A stretch of 64,000 nucleotides of DNA from Marsupella aquatica (taxonomy: Eukaryota > Marchantiophyta), in NCBI GenBank assembly GCA_973895155.1, contig OZ316895.1:16492001-16556000 (forward strand), read 5' to 3'. Positions 33,533 through 44,663 of the stretch are shown piece after piece. The notes beneath the pieces are model-generated. The model was not told where the DNA came from, did not search any database, and saw only the letters and a list, made by a program, of their open reading frames with translations. The position numbers were made by a program, and so were the translations under genes. Every line of letters starts with the position of its first letter. Position 1 is the first letter of the stretch.

Positions 33533-34916
33533 TTTTATTGGATGACTAAATGAATTTTCTTTGAACTCAAAATTGTTTGGTGTGATTTCTAAAGTTCAAC
33601 CTACCTAATGAAACAAGTTGGGACTTTTTTTACATGCCACTCAATCAAAAATCTGTGAATAATTTGAAAACGCTCCTTTAGTCATTTGTATTGCACAAGC
33701 ATAATACTATTACACTTCCCTTAAAATCTTTTAACTTATTTGAAGAAGGTACTTACACTGCTCAACGTAACTAGTGTTACTCACAAATATTTGAGAGCGC
33801 AAATTTTCAGGGTCTACTCCTGAATTAGTGTTAGTCACACTAATTTTGTCATGACACTATAATTTCCGTGCACATGAAACAGTGTTACTGTGGTCTCAAG
33901 AGTAAGAAAATAGATTTAAAAATTTATTTTGAAAAATACACAAGAATTAGTTGATTAGTCAAAATGGGCATTTTTGTGGTCAATCAAGTCCACAAGATGC
34001 TAGAGGGGCCTGGTTAATTCCTTTTCTGGTTGCCAGTTTCCATTTAGTTTCAAAAGCTTTTGCTAAGCCTTGGCCCCTAATTAGTTCAAACTTTTGTTGA
34101 ATGTTAGCCCAAGCGTTAGTTTAGGGTTATCCACTTATAAATAATTGAAATTTGATATGTTCATTAAGTGAATGGATTGAATCTAGTAGTGAGACATTGT
34201 GGTAGGGTTTCTTTGCATGAATTGCATGAAAAATCTAGAGAGGGGGACAGGCAATAGAAAATACAAAGGCAGGAATCATTCATTCAGTGTTCTTATGTCA
34301 TAATATGATAAGGTTTTGTTTCAAGGAATATGATAAGGTTTTGATCGAAAGAGATGTTTATTCTACTCCTTTGGGCACCTTGTTGGTATCAAAGCATCAT
34401 CCCGTCCTCCCAACCCTCAAAGTAAAAATTCATAGACGGTCCCCCAAATTACAAAAGTCAATGGATTCTTTTCTTTATTTTTTGAGAGAGTTATTCAAAC
34501 TGGCAAATGCTCAAAGGTCTAAGAAGGGAAAAATGGACCCACCTAATATTTACTTATAAATAATAGACATTGACTTTTCCCCCTCTATTTTTCTATGGAT
34601 CATCTCACCAAGAGTTGGAGGAGGGTTAATTTTGGTAGTATCATACTGGCTTGTGAAAACATAAATATTTATTAAAAAAATCAGTTGATTAATAATATAT
34701 GTTGGAGCGCTTATGAAACATCAAAATACTTTGGTGATACAAGTTTAAGGATATTATGAGCAGTTTGATGTAAACAGTGAAATTGCAGTGTATCTATTAT
34801 TTTTAACAGAAACGGAAGATTATATTGACTTTTTTGACAATTAAGTATTAAAGTATACATAACTAGAGAATTCATGAACTAATTATAGAGTTAACTACAG
34901 TAAGTATAAGCCAATT
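33533..34916. other. Intergenic, AT-rich, no gene recognised
   Basis: Contains TTGGTATCAAAGCATCA at about 34383, which resembles a copia primer-binding site, but no LTR end or gag could be recognised beside it. Confidence 0.35.
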
Positions 34917-35050
34917 GTTAAGACCAGTGAGTGTGCATGCAGGTTCTCTAGTTCAAGTATTGTTAAGACCCTTGTGTGTGCATGCGAGTTTTCCAGTTCA
35001 AGTACTGTTAAGACCCTTGTGTGTGCATGCGAGTTCTCGAGTTTAAGTAC
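34917..35050 (+). repeat. Three 45-bp tandem units in a SINE-like context
   Basis: GTTAAGACC starts units at 34917, 34962 and 35007, each with GTGTGCATGCGAGTT and a B-box-like AGTTCAAGTA. The first unit is preceded by AAGCCAATTGTTAAG, and downstream sequence ends in CCAAATAAATAAAC at about 35150. This is compatible with a tRNA-derived SINE whose promoter region was tandemly triplicated. Confidence 0.6.
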
Positions 35051-35587
35051 TACTCGCATTCACACATATCCAGATGTGGGTAGATTTCAATACGTGAGTA
35101 AGATGGAGCAATTGAAAAGAGTCTCCCAGTATCTTACCAAATAAATAAACATGAAACACTATAAATTTAGGGGGTGATTTAGCCCTAATGTACAGTACTA
35201 CAGTGGGTGTAACAAACTACAGAAAGTACCCTCATAAAAGCACGGTAAAAAACATTATCTACAGATTTGGTGGATTGTCCATATCAGCTATTATTGTAAC
35301 ACTCTTGTAGAAGCTTTAATCTGAAAAGGTAATGTACATAACTGAAGCTCCGACCTCCATAAGCAAAACATTACCGAATAAACGAGGGGGAGACACGTGT
35401 AGGGAACAACCCTTCAATTGGCCAAAGGGTAGGCAGCCTTTGGGATAATGGCGCCTCATGGCCAGGTGTGGTCCAATTGGCTCAGCTCAGCCGCAGCTGT
35501 CCCTCTCCACTCCACTCCATACTATATGTATTTGTTGCTTGTCCGAGATGGGGACAGCTAATTTCCACCCTCCGAATGTGAATCCGG
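35051..35587. other. Intergenic with promoter-like GC-richer patch
   Basis: 35390-35530 contains CACGTG, CCAATTGG twice and CT-rich text, unlike the AT-rich surroundings. No coding exon follows, so it may be a transposon end or an orphan promoter. Confidence 0.3.
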
Positions 35588-35959
35588 TCCACATTTCTTT
35601 CAAAAACTGAAAAATATTACTACCTCAAAAGGCTACAGGATTCCTGTGAGGCCCACATTTCTTTCAAAAACTGAAAAATATTATTACCTCAAAAGGCTAC
35701 AGGTTTCCTGTGAGGCTCCAGTCCAACTACTATGTTCATTTGTTTCGTGTCCACTATCTGACAGGTATTCTGCACCCTGTCCAAATTTAAAATCTCAATG
35801 TATCTTTATAAACATTTACTGGACGGACCTCAAACCAAAACTTTCTTCTCAACCTACAATTTGCACCCACTGGAACTAAACCCAGTCCAACTTTAAAATC
35901 TCTATGTATCTTATAGAGACATTTACTTGATGAACCCTACACCAAAATGTTCTTCTTGG
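35588..35959 (+). repeat. Two adjacent tandem duplications
   Basis: First, a 64-bp-period duplication (35588-35716) of ACATTTCTTTCAAAAACTGA and AGGCTACAGG.TTCCTGTGAGG. Second, a 106-bp-period duplication with units near 35786 and 35892 sharing TTTAAAATCTC.ATGTATCTT and ACATTTACT. A third diverged copy of the first unit lies at about 36435-36495. Confidence 0.75.
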
Positions 35960-36235
35960 CTTCAGTCAGTTGGCCAGGCTATTAGTCTGGAACACTGAGG
36001 TCCCAAGTTCAATTCCAGGTTCACACACAAGGGGTTAGAGGGTATGTGTGGGTGAGGTGTAATGGTGGTAGTACCTGTTTCTCTTTGGTCTCTGTCTGGT
36101 TCTTTTGGGACCCTGGTCATACCCTCTCTGGTTAGTGGTATGGGTCCCAGTAGGATCCCTGGGTATCATTCCCCCTTGTGGCTTATTTTGCTGTGGTGCA
36201 TGCTCCAAAGTAGAAGCTCTATCCTATGTTAGATG
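35960..36235 (+). mobile_element. tRNA-derived SINE, second family
   Basis: An A-box-like TTGGCCAGGCTA (35970-35981) and a B-box AGTTCAATTCC (36006-36016) sit 30-40 bp apart, as in tRNA genes. They are followed by a non-coding body with GGGTATGTGTGGGTGAGGTG and CCTGGGTATCATTCC. The 3' limit is uncertain. A GTTTTATTTACAAGGCAAAC segment occurs twice just downstream (36237 and 36301), so the end may be duplicated. Confidence 0.6.
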
Positions 36236-37677
36236 AGTTTTATTTACAAGGCAAACTGAACAAAAAGAAAGGTTTTCTCAATCAACAATCAACCCATGAG
36301 TTTTTATTTACAAGGCAAACAAAAAGAAAGTATAGGTACATTAATTTGAAGTCTATGAAAGTCTAGATAATATGCCCGATCCATCAAATAACACTTTTCA
36401 TTATGAGCACCCATGAGAAAAACGTTTCCCATCTATTTCAAAAAATAGAAAGTTTATTATTACCGCAGAAAGTCTACCGGTTTCCGATGGGCCCGCCTTA
36501 TCCTCCGTGGCCCTCGGCACTCATGCCGCAAGCGACAGTATGCTGTGTGACGGCTTCGTCTGAAACGATGTGGCTTCCGTGAATCTAGATCGTCCACTCG
36601 GGGATCGTAGGGTTCAAATTCAAGAAACTGAATGAAATTACTGTATCGTTAGAAGCCAGCAGTCGTGTGTGCCAGTACTGCTGCTTAGTCGTGTCCGGTA
36701 CAATAATAACCCACATGGGCAACTCTAGGTTGAGTCGGAATACTGGAGCAACCTGGAATGTTTTGTACAAAGATCCTGTTGTTTTGGGATTCTGTTCCCA
36801 CACGAATTCATATCCATTCCAGAGTGAGATTGACAGTATATCCTATGACGAGAAATATTCACTAGAAAATTCTATAGTGAGTAGAGCACTGTAGTTGATT
36901 AGGAGTCTATATTCTATTTAATTTCTGCATCATGGTAAAATAAAACAATATCCCACTTTCTGTTCTTATGGTTCAATTATTATAACATACATCCTGTGCA
37001 TTTGATGACAAGGTGCTTTTCTTGCACCGTTAGACCCACCAAAACACACTCCTAACCCTTATGCACCTCACTGGCCCGCCCCTGTGTGGCTTGCCTGCCA
37101 TTGCTCTCCCTCTGCATCTCTGTCACAAACCCAGCACCCTTTAGGCCCCCTCATGATCTCAACACATTGAAAATGTAAAAACAATGAAAAAAGGGATGGA
37201 GAGAGAAAAAGAGGAACATATTTCATGCCCAGATTCCTCCCCAACAATGGTAACATTTTCCAACAGAGCTAGGGACATGTACATCGGAACACCAAATTTT
37301 GGGACAAGAACATCGACCAATATGACTACCACACAACTAGGACTTTGAAACTTCTGCAATCACGAGATGAGTACAGAGACAACACTGCTATGACAACCAC
37401 ACTTCCGCAACAACTGCATGGCCACAATGACAAAATTGACTTCCGCAATCACAATACAGCCGCAATGACAACCGGCGGCAATGGCAACATACTCACAATG
37501 ATAATTATTCAAGCGTTAGCTTGTGGGCTATTAACACAAAGTCCAAATATATAGATAAAGATGGAAAAGTTTCATGAGAGAACTGGACAAATGCCCACTC
37601 CATTGCCATATGCACTGTTTGTAGGAATAACTACATGGTGTAGAATCCCACTTGTACACACATATGGTAATTGTGTT
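36236..37677. other. Intergenic, no gene recognised
   Basis: Frames at 36585-36803 (minus) and 36667-36894 (plus) overlap each other and show no domain I recognise. 37380-37500 is rich in ACAAC/CAATGAC words. Confidence 0.3.
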
Positions 37678-37825
37678 CCATAACTCGATAACATGACAAA
37701 GTGGTATTACAATAATGCTTCACTTTGCACCTTATCAATTCAACATTCAAGCCCGTGAATGTCATTTCTTATTTGACTTCAAGTCATTTAGAGGGCCGAC
37801 AATATGTCTTTACAATCCCGTAACC
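37678..37825 (+). repeat. Left arm of a long inverted repeat
   Basis: Aligns with the reverse complement of 39606-39804. Shared text includes CTCGATAACAT, ACAAAGTGG, TTTGCACCTTATCA.TTCAAC, TTCAAGCCCGTGAATG and CAATATGTCTTTACA. The arms are about 1.8 kb apart. Confidence 0.85.
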
Positions 37826-39605
37826 TTTTGTTCAAACTTCTGGGTCATTTTAAAGAACCAATTCAATATAATTATGACATGAGACTTTGATGAATTTTTG
37901 AATAACTACAGTATTTACTATGTCAAGAAGTGCTATGCTTGTCATAGAACGCCCCCCAATAATAAACAAACCTTTAGTGGGTAGGTAAGGTTCTTGCATG
38001 AGCCGATTTTGGCTTTAGTCTAGAAAAGTGAAAATGTGGATAGAATAGGAGGGCATGCTTCCTCCTCACACAAAATTTGACAATTGATGATTGGCAATTA
38101 ATGATGGAGTACAAAAACTCACTTGAATGGTATATCCTTCTATGCTCCCCTTGAATGGGTCTCCTGTCTTTGGGATCATGTGGATTGATTCATTTATTCT
38201 TTGGCACCTTGACATATTATTGACTGGTATATCCTTCTTTGCTCCCTTTTATTGAGCTCGTTGCCTTTGGTATCAATTCTTATCTTCTCCGGATTGACTC
38301 TTTTTGTTCTTTTGCAATTTAATATATAGTTGACTGGTATATCCTTCCTGAAATGCTACATTGAATTTTTGAAGAACTTAATAGATCAATCTGGCCTCCA
38401 TCACAAGCAAAAGTCCTTCAACCAGATAACCTTTAAGGATGGACTCATTGGAGTGTAACAGAGCACTTGTAGCAATGGGATAGGCATGATGACTCGCGCA
38501 AAAGTAAAACCCTCATTGTGATTGTGAATACCTCCCATCACTATTGGTTTCCCTAGTCCACACGACCCTGTGTTCAAAAATCACACAATTCCTGACCACA
38601 AGGAATTTTTTTCACAAACAGAACTCCCTATTTCGGACCCCACTAGAGGTCCCTTCCAAAATTCCTGGCACCACAGCATGCCACGTCAACAACAATCGCA
38701 ACAAACAAGACTCGTCTTTTGCACCCTAAGATTGCCTTCTAACATGGATGAATAAGATTTCTAGAGGCATTACAAAATGGACGACAAAGATCGTAAAATC
38801 AACAAAATCGACGGCTAGGAAGGCTTGGATTTGTTTAATTTTTCATTTGAAAAATATTAACCCATTTGCAAAACGGACAGAACCCATCCATAGATATATT
38901 TGAGATCTTTCTTTTGAGCCATAGATTGGCCATTATGATGGACGGACGAGATTTCTGGAGATAAGAAATGGAGACGGCTCACATCGACTTTTTCCCCTGA
39001 TTTTATTAGCCAAGGGGTCCACGAACTAATTTATAATAATACTTGGAGGCTTTGTGTCTGAGAACAGGGCTTTGTGTTCCAGGCATTGTTTTTGAATGCA
39101 ATTTGTCATAAAAAAAATTTTAACATGCAAATCACCTTTGGTCTAGCAAGATGAAGTATGCTTTGACTAGATGAAGAAGCCTCCTTCCTCACATTCAAGG
39201 CCCAAATAGGCTCCCTGCCATAATTCACTCTTCAAAACTCAAATACAATTCCATGACCAAAGTGCATCATGAGAAGACTGGACTAATCTTCTTCCCTCTC
39301 TTCTTTTCCACCATTGCACAAACTCCTTCACGTACCCTTGCTCATGCTCTATTCTTAATTGTCTTAAGTCCGGTTTTTTGCTCTACACACCAAGAATCTG
39401 GTCATAGCATTATGGACTGGCTTACCCTTCGTAGAACTCGAGTTGTGAGATTCACCACAGGGCTAACGTCACTGCATTTACTCATATAAGGCCCAAAGCT
39501 TCTATTTGGGGGCTGATGGGCTTATTTTGTGTGATTAAAATTCTGAGGCAACTTGCTCATTAAATTGGCCCTTCTTTTCATTGTTTCTTGAGATGATTGC
39601 CCAGA
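37826..39605. other. Interior between inverted arms, with a tandem repeat
   Basis: Three units beginning TGGTATATCCTTC lie at about 38128, 38225 and 38338 and resemble 21250-21330. No transposase was recognised; short frames only. Confidence 0.5.
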
Positions 39606-39804
39606 TATTTTTATGGGACTGTGTAAAGACATATTGTTTGCCCTGAAAATGACTGAAAGTCAAATAAGAAATGACAGTAAGAAATATTGTCTGCCCTGAA
39701 AAATGACTTAAAGTCAAACAAGAAATGGCATTCACGGGCTTGAATGTTGAAATGATAAGGTGCAAAGTGAAACATTATTGTGTGATGCCACTTTGTTATG
39801 TTAT
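39606..39804 (-). repeat. Right arm of the long inverted repeat, internally duplicated
   Basis: Inverted match of 37678-37825. A segment of about 60 bp (GCCCTGAAAA.TGACT..AAGTCAAA.AAGAAATG) is present twice in tandem here and once in the left arm. Confidence 0.85.
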
Positions 39805-41117
39805 CGAGGCACTTGGCTTGGTGGTTTGAAACTGGCATTTTAGCTAACATTCCAACACATTTAACTACAGTACGTGATACCAAAACTTTGAAAAGAAGTC
39901 CTGCGACACAAACATGTTGTGAATAGTTGAATACTAGTGTTAAAATCAGATTACAAACAGTACAATTAGGCAGGCTAAGATGAAAAGAACTATTTGGAAC
40001 AACATCAATCACTGGCCAGAGGGTACCGCCTCTAGTAATATACTGAAACAGCGAGTAGTTTTGTCATTTTGAGTCGGCACGGGTGAGAGAGGTGGAAAAC
40101 ATGTAATTTATAACCACTTGAGTGCTGCCTTGTGAATCACCTGAACTATACCTGTTAAAATAGGCCCCAAACACATGTCAAGGATTAGAAAAGTAAACCC
40201 AGATACAAGTTTTGGCTAGGTATAATCCAGGTGAACTGAATTTGAAGGCCCCATGGACTACAAGCTTGGTCTTTGAAACCCCCTTGAACCACATTTCCCA
40301 AAATTTGAGCTAAATTGTGATAACTTTACATTCATAATTCAAAAATGTGTTGGTTTTGGGGATGCGCTAGAGGAATAGGTGAGCCCAGGCTTCCATAAAA
40401 GCCAGAAGGAACTTTAGCCAGTTTGTGTGAATTTTTTGTCATAGAATGTGGAGGAGGAAGTCTCTTTAGATTAATTTCATTGGGTTAACAGGAAATATTT
40501 GGGCTTGTGTTTTCTCATGTGTGCGCCTTCTCCAGTTGCCTTACAAGTGCAACACCAAAATTTATGTTGCTACTTATAAGCGTCAAATAATGGGCCCCAA
40601 ATTCCCATTGACCACCACATGTGGTTCATAGGTGCACAGTGTTCAACATGGTGTTCCATCGTGGCTGCACGTAGGGGTAAAGCAGATTGAGAAAACATTT
40701 TGGTCCAAGGATAAATTAGCTTTTCGGTATCAAAGGATACTAGACTACTAAGTAATGCCCTCCCGTAGTCCCGCCTCCTCTTGCACAGTCATGCTGGCGC
40801 AATCGGCCTATCATTCTGCGTTTTTGTCTTGTCCGCCGTGTTCCCAACTTCCCATCGCTGGGTACAGGACTAAAGTCTAAAGGTATTGAAGACGCCAGGA
40901 ACGACAAGAAGTCAGGGGCGCGTGCTTGTCGTCTCTCCCCACACTCCCAGTCTCCCACAGGCCACATCCCCACATCCCCACCAGCCTGTGCGTTGTCTGT
41001 TGGCCCGGCGCCAGCTTACTCCAGGCGGCTCAGCGGCTAGCTGCGTGTGCTAATCTGGCGCCTCCACTAACTCCCGGTTGTAAAGTTAGCAGCAGCAGTA
41101 CGTTGACGGTAGTCTGC
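39805..41117. other. Intergenic, no gene recognised
   Basis: GC content rises from about 40750. Frames on both strands overlap and have no domain. Confidence 0.3.
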
Positions 41118-41350
41118 CGAACAGCGAGTTGACTGCTTGGGCTGAGTTTACGGTCGACTTGGGCACAGCGTCGGTACTCGGTAGCCCTCGTTCGGGAGGT
41201 TTGGATGAGGTCCGGTAGGCCTATGGAGTCGTGTTGCTTAGGTGGTAGGATTAATTCAATTAAAGTCCGACTTGCACCGGTCCGGAGAAAAATAGGCTCG
41301 TCGAAAGGAGAGTTGAGTGGCTGGGCCGAGTTTACGGTAGATTGCCCTAG
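41118..41350 (+). repeat. Diverged direct duplication, about 185-bp spacing
   Basis: GAGTTGACTGCTTGGGCTGA and GTTTACGGTCGACTTGGGC near 41122 recur as GAGTTGAGTGGCTGGGCCGA and GTTTACGGTAGATTGCCC near 41309. Confidence 0.65.
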
Positions 41351-43480
41351 TCCTGTTCCATATGGTGATGCGCTTGGGCGAGCCAAGAATAATTAGTTCC
41401 ATTTACAGTGAACTGTAGCTAAGCGCACACTCTATAAACACTTACCCTTTATTAGTGCATACCATCTTGTTCTTCTCTTTTTTTAAACACGGGAAAAGAG
41501 ATTTTTAAGAGTTTTTTCTAAGTGCACATAGGGCTAAAATCATTTTGCTAAATGACAACTTTATAAACACTTACCCTAGATAAGTGATTGAAAGCGCTTA
41601 TATGTAAATGCATAAATTCCAGAAATATGATTTACCAATAAATGCATGCCCATGTAGAGTGTGTAATGCACTTAAGGAATGTGGGCAAAGAATTAGGGCA
41701 GAGGTAGGAGGCTGACTAAGGGGTGCGTAGCCCATGCGAACACTGTAGGCTCAATGTATGAACTGTAGTCCACTTTTGTTTTTACTATGCATTGGAGATA
41801 GAATGTTGTCATTTTGAAATAAAGTTTGTTTTCAGGGAATCTTGGTGTGATCTGGGTATATTGTAGTATTTACAATGTGCATGGGGAGTTTTAGAGTCCA
41901 TATCATTGTTCATTCACTTTGTAGTACTCAATCTACCATTGCCCACACAACTTGGTCCCAAATACCTGGAAACCCTGGATAATTACACATTTAATGAAGG
42001 ACCCCAAATTAAGCACACTTATCTATTACAACACTTTTTACGGGATGTGCGCTTATCAAGTCATGCAACACCTGGTTTGGTGCATGCCAGATCTGTTTTC
42101 CCTAGAGCGTGTGCTTATCCAGAGTTCACTGTATTTCTATTCATATGTACCTGTAGCTTGAGTGCCTCTTACACATAACTGCAAAGGAACATAAACGCCA
42201 TACCGGGAGCGATGATCTCAAAGGCCAAAAATAGAGTATAGGGGAAAAACAAACAAAAAACTCACTAACCGAAGAACCAAAAGCAAAATATATAAGAATC
42301 AAACTAGCCTGAATGACAAACGAATAATATTTTTTTAAGTACTTTTCCATTAAAGATGTTCTAATTGACATAGAACAAATGTGTTTGTCATTTGAAAAGA
42401 TGTAAATACCCTGCTTGCACCTTCACCTTCAGGTACCCCACAAATCAAGGTCTTGAGGTTTTGCTCTAGATCTAAAGTCTAGCTTTGATTAAATAGTTAG
42501 ATTTCCATTGTACTTATTTAATACAGATTATGAAAATACACATTAGTTAATTAGAAAATAGTGCCTGAAACACCTATTATTCTGCTAGTCTTATTGGCAT
42601 TTTAAGTGAAGAAACCAAGGCCAAGGTAAGCAAATCGTCTGGCCTTGCAATCACAACCTCAAAAACTGAATTGATCCTGTGACCCTGCACACAAAACTTT
42701 ATCCCAAAAATAATGTAGTTTCAAGGGGAAAATTTTAGGGTTGTCTTGTCAACTAGATGCAAGACAACCCTAAAATGTTGAGACAATTACCCTGTGTTGT
42801 ACAATATGAGGGGTCCAGTTGCTCCGGTCTACTGCCACTATCCACCAGGTTTGGGAGGATAAAATACTGTCTTCATTTTTTTACTTGCTGACTCATCTTA
42901 GTAATTGGGAGCAGCCTATCTTTTAGATGCAAATTTTTGCCAGATTCCACTTTTCTAATAAGCCACTTTTGGCAAAAATTAATTTTCTGTATCCCCTTAG
43001 CCAGTTTCCCACCTAGTGGTAGACCCCATCTTCCAGAATCTAAGGGTCATCCTTAACTCTAGGGAGATCTAATGGTCAGTAAATCATTTTAAAAACACAA
43101 TTAACGAAGATTCTTAGCATTTTCTCCTTCACATAGGCTCACAATTGCCACACCCACTTTAAAAAAGTTTTTTTTTTTTTTTTGATTTGGATCCACAAGA
43201 TTTGCTTTGGAGACTCTGGCAGCTTAATCCGTCAACATCCAAGCTAGGGTGGGGGAAGTGGCCATCCAGAATTGGAAAAATCACACTACATGAATATGCG
43301 GGCTACAGTAGGCTCAAGGAGCCCCCACATTTTTGAGCCATGTCCCTCCCGAACCTAGACCCTTACTTCCCTCGGACTCCATGGGGCTACGTATGAGACC
43401 CCCTAATAATAAAAGTGTGCTGGGAGTGGCGAGGGGCTGCTGCCTGCTGGCGGCAGGGCTCGTCCAGACGCGAAAAGGCC
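41351..43480. other. Intergenic, AT-rich, no gene recognised
   Basis: Contains a poly-T run near 43168-43182. No coding domain was recognised. Confidence 0.35.
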
Positions 43481-43507
43481 GGACGGCGGGACGGGCACAG
43501 ACACGAC

Positions 43508-43544
43508 CGGGGGAGGGGGGGGCCGGGGGGGGGGGGGGGGGGGG
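43508..43544 (+). repeat. G-rich tract upstream of the kinase gene
   Basis: Three long G runs (7, 8 and about 20 G) separated by A and CC, potentially able to form a G-quadruplex. It lies about 1.1 kb before the kinase start codon. Long homopolymers are also prone to assembly error. Confidence 0.85.
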
Positions 43545-43641
43545 CGTCCGGACGGGAAAAGAGTGGCTGCTTGGATTGGTTTGGGCCGTGGTGTCGACGG
43601 GGAGGCGCGGTGATGAGACTACGGTATGCGACTAGGCGGGC

Positions 43642-43681
43642 GGCTCGGCTCGGCTTGGCTCGGCTCGGCTCGGCTCGGCTC
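43642..43681 (+). repeat. Eight-unit GGCTC tandem repeat
   Basis: Eight 5-bp units, one with C-to-T change (GGCTT), directly visible. Confidence 0.95.
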
Positions 43682-43699
43682 ACGCAGCAAGCATGCAAT

Positions 43700-44663
43700 C
43701 CAAACACGATGCTGCTTGTTGTCGTGAGGATCGTCGAGTCGCGGAGCTACACGTCGTGGTGGTCCGTGTCTCACATCATCAGCGTCTTTCTTCCCGACGA
43801 GATCAGAGGCGAAGGAAAATGGTAGCCTAGAAGGCGGCCCGAGGGAGAGAGTCGGTTGGTTGCTCTGCTCTGCCATACCTTTGCGTAGTGTAGTGGAGTG
43901 TAGAGTAGAGCTGGCCCTCGTTGTTTTGTGGACCGATCGTTCGTCGGTACTAACTACTACTTTACTCCCTCTGGTTGGCCGCTGCGTCGGACTGAAGGCA
44001 ATAATAATAAGTTTCATCGTGATTGTTGCGGAAGGGGCGAAGGAAGAAGATTGGCGGGACCCGTTCGCGAGCGCCAGTGGTGGATGAATCGGGGTGTTGA
44101 TTAGTTTATTGTGCGTGGAGAGCGAGAGAGACGGAGGAGAGTGGCAACGCGTGCGGCGTCGATGCCTTGACGGGAAGGGATTTCCTACGTGGATGAGATA
44201 ATTTTGGCAAGGGCACGGAAACGGGAAAGGTGGCCTGTAGAGGAAGAGAGGGAGAGAGGAGTTGTTAATTAATTGGAGCGATTTAGGAGGGAAAGAGAAC
44301 GGAGGATTCGTCATTCAGGAGTCACACTCTACGTGAAGGAAAGAGAAGAGGTGTTACCGGGACAAAGAGGTAAGCCGAAGGTTTCAGTTCTTCGATCGAG
44401 GAAAGGAAGAGCCGAGGCGGAGGAGACATTGTCGTCTGGGGGTGAGATAACGGGGAGTCAGCATTAGAGTAAGGAAAGACTGGATTACTGTACGGAGAAT
44501 TGCAAAGTACTAAGGGCGTCTGTGGGAGTACTACGCGAGGGAGTATAGGAGAGTGAGTGACTGAACAGCAATCATCACGAGCAGCAGATACGAAGAAGGC
44601 AGTCTTGAAAGGTTTTCGAGTGTGGCTACGCCTCTGTTTGAGGATTCGGAAGTTAAGTTTTTC
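43700..44663 (+). promoter_or_regulatory. Probable promoter and 5' leader of the Raf-like kinase gene
   Basis: GC-rich and purine-rich on the plus strand (GAGAGAGACGGAGGAGAG and similar at 44119-44300), typical of plant leaders. An in-frame stop at 44562-44564 precedes the chosen ATG, with only a GTG codon between. The transcription start cannot be fixed. Confidence 0.45.

Noticed and set aside
34376-34400. TTGGTATCAAAGCATCA as a copia primer-binding site
   Set aside because: No LTR end, gag or polypurine tract could be found around it; one short match is not enough.
43619-44314. 231-codon minus-strand frame rich in Ser/Pro
   Set aside because: It is the complement of the purine-rich kinase leader; composition explains its openness and no domain is visible.
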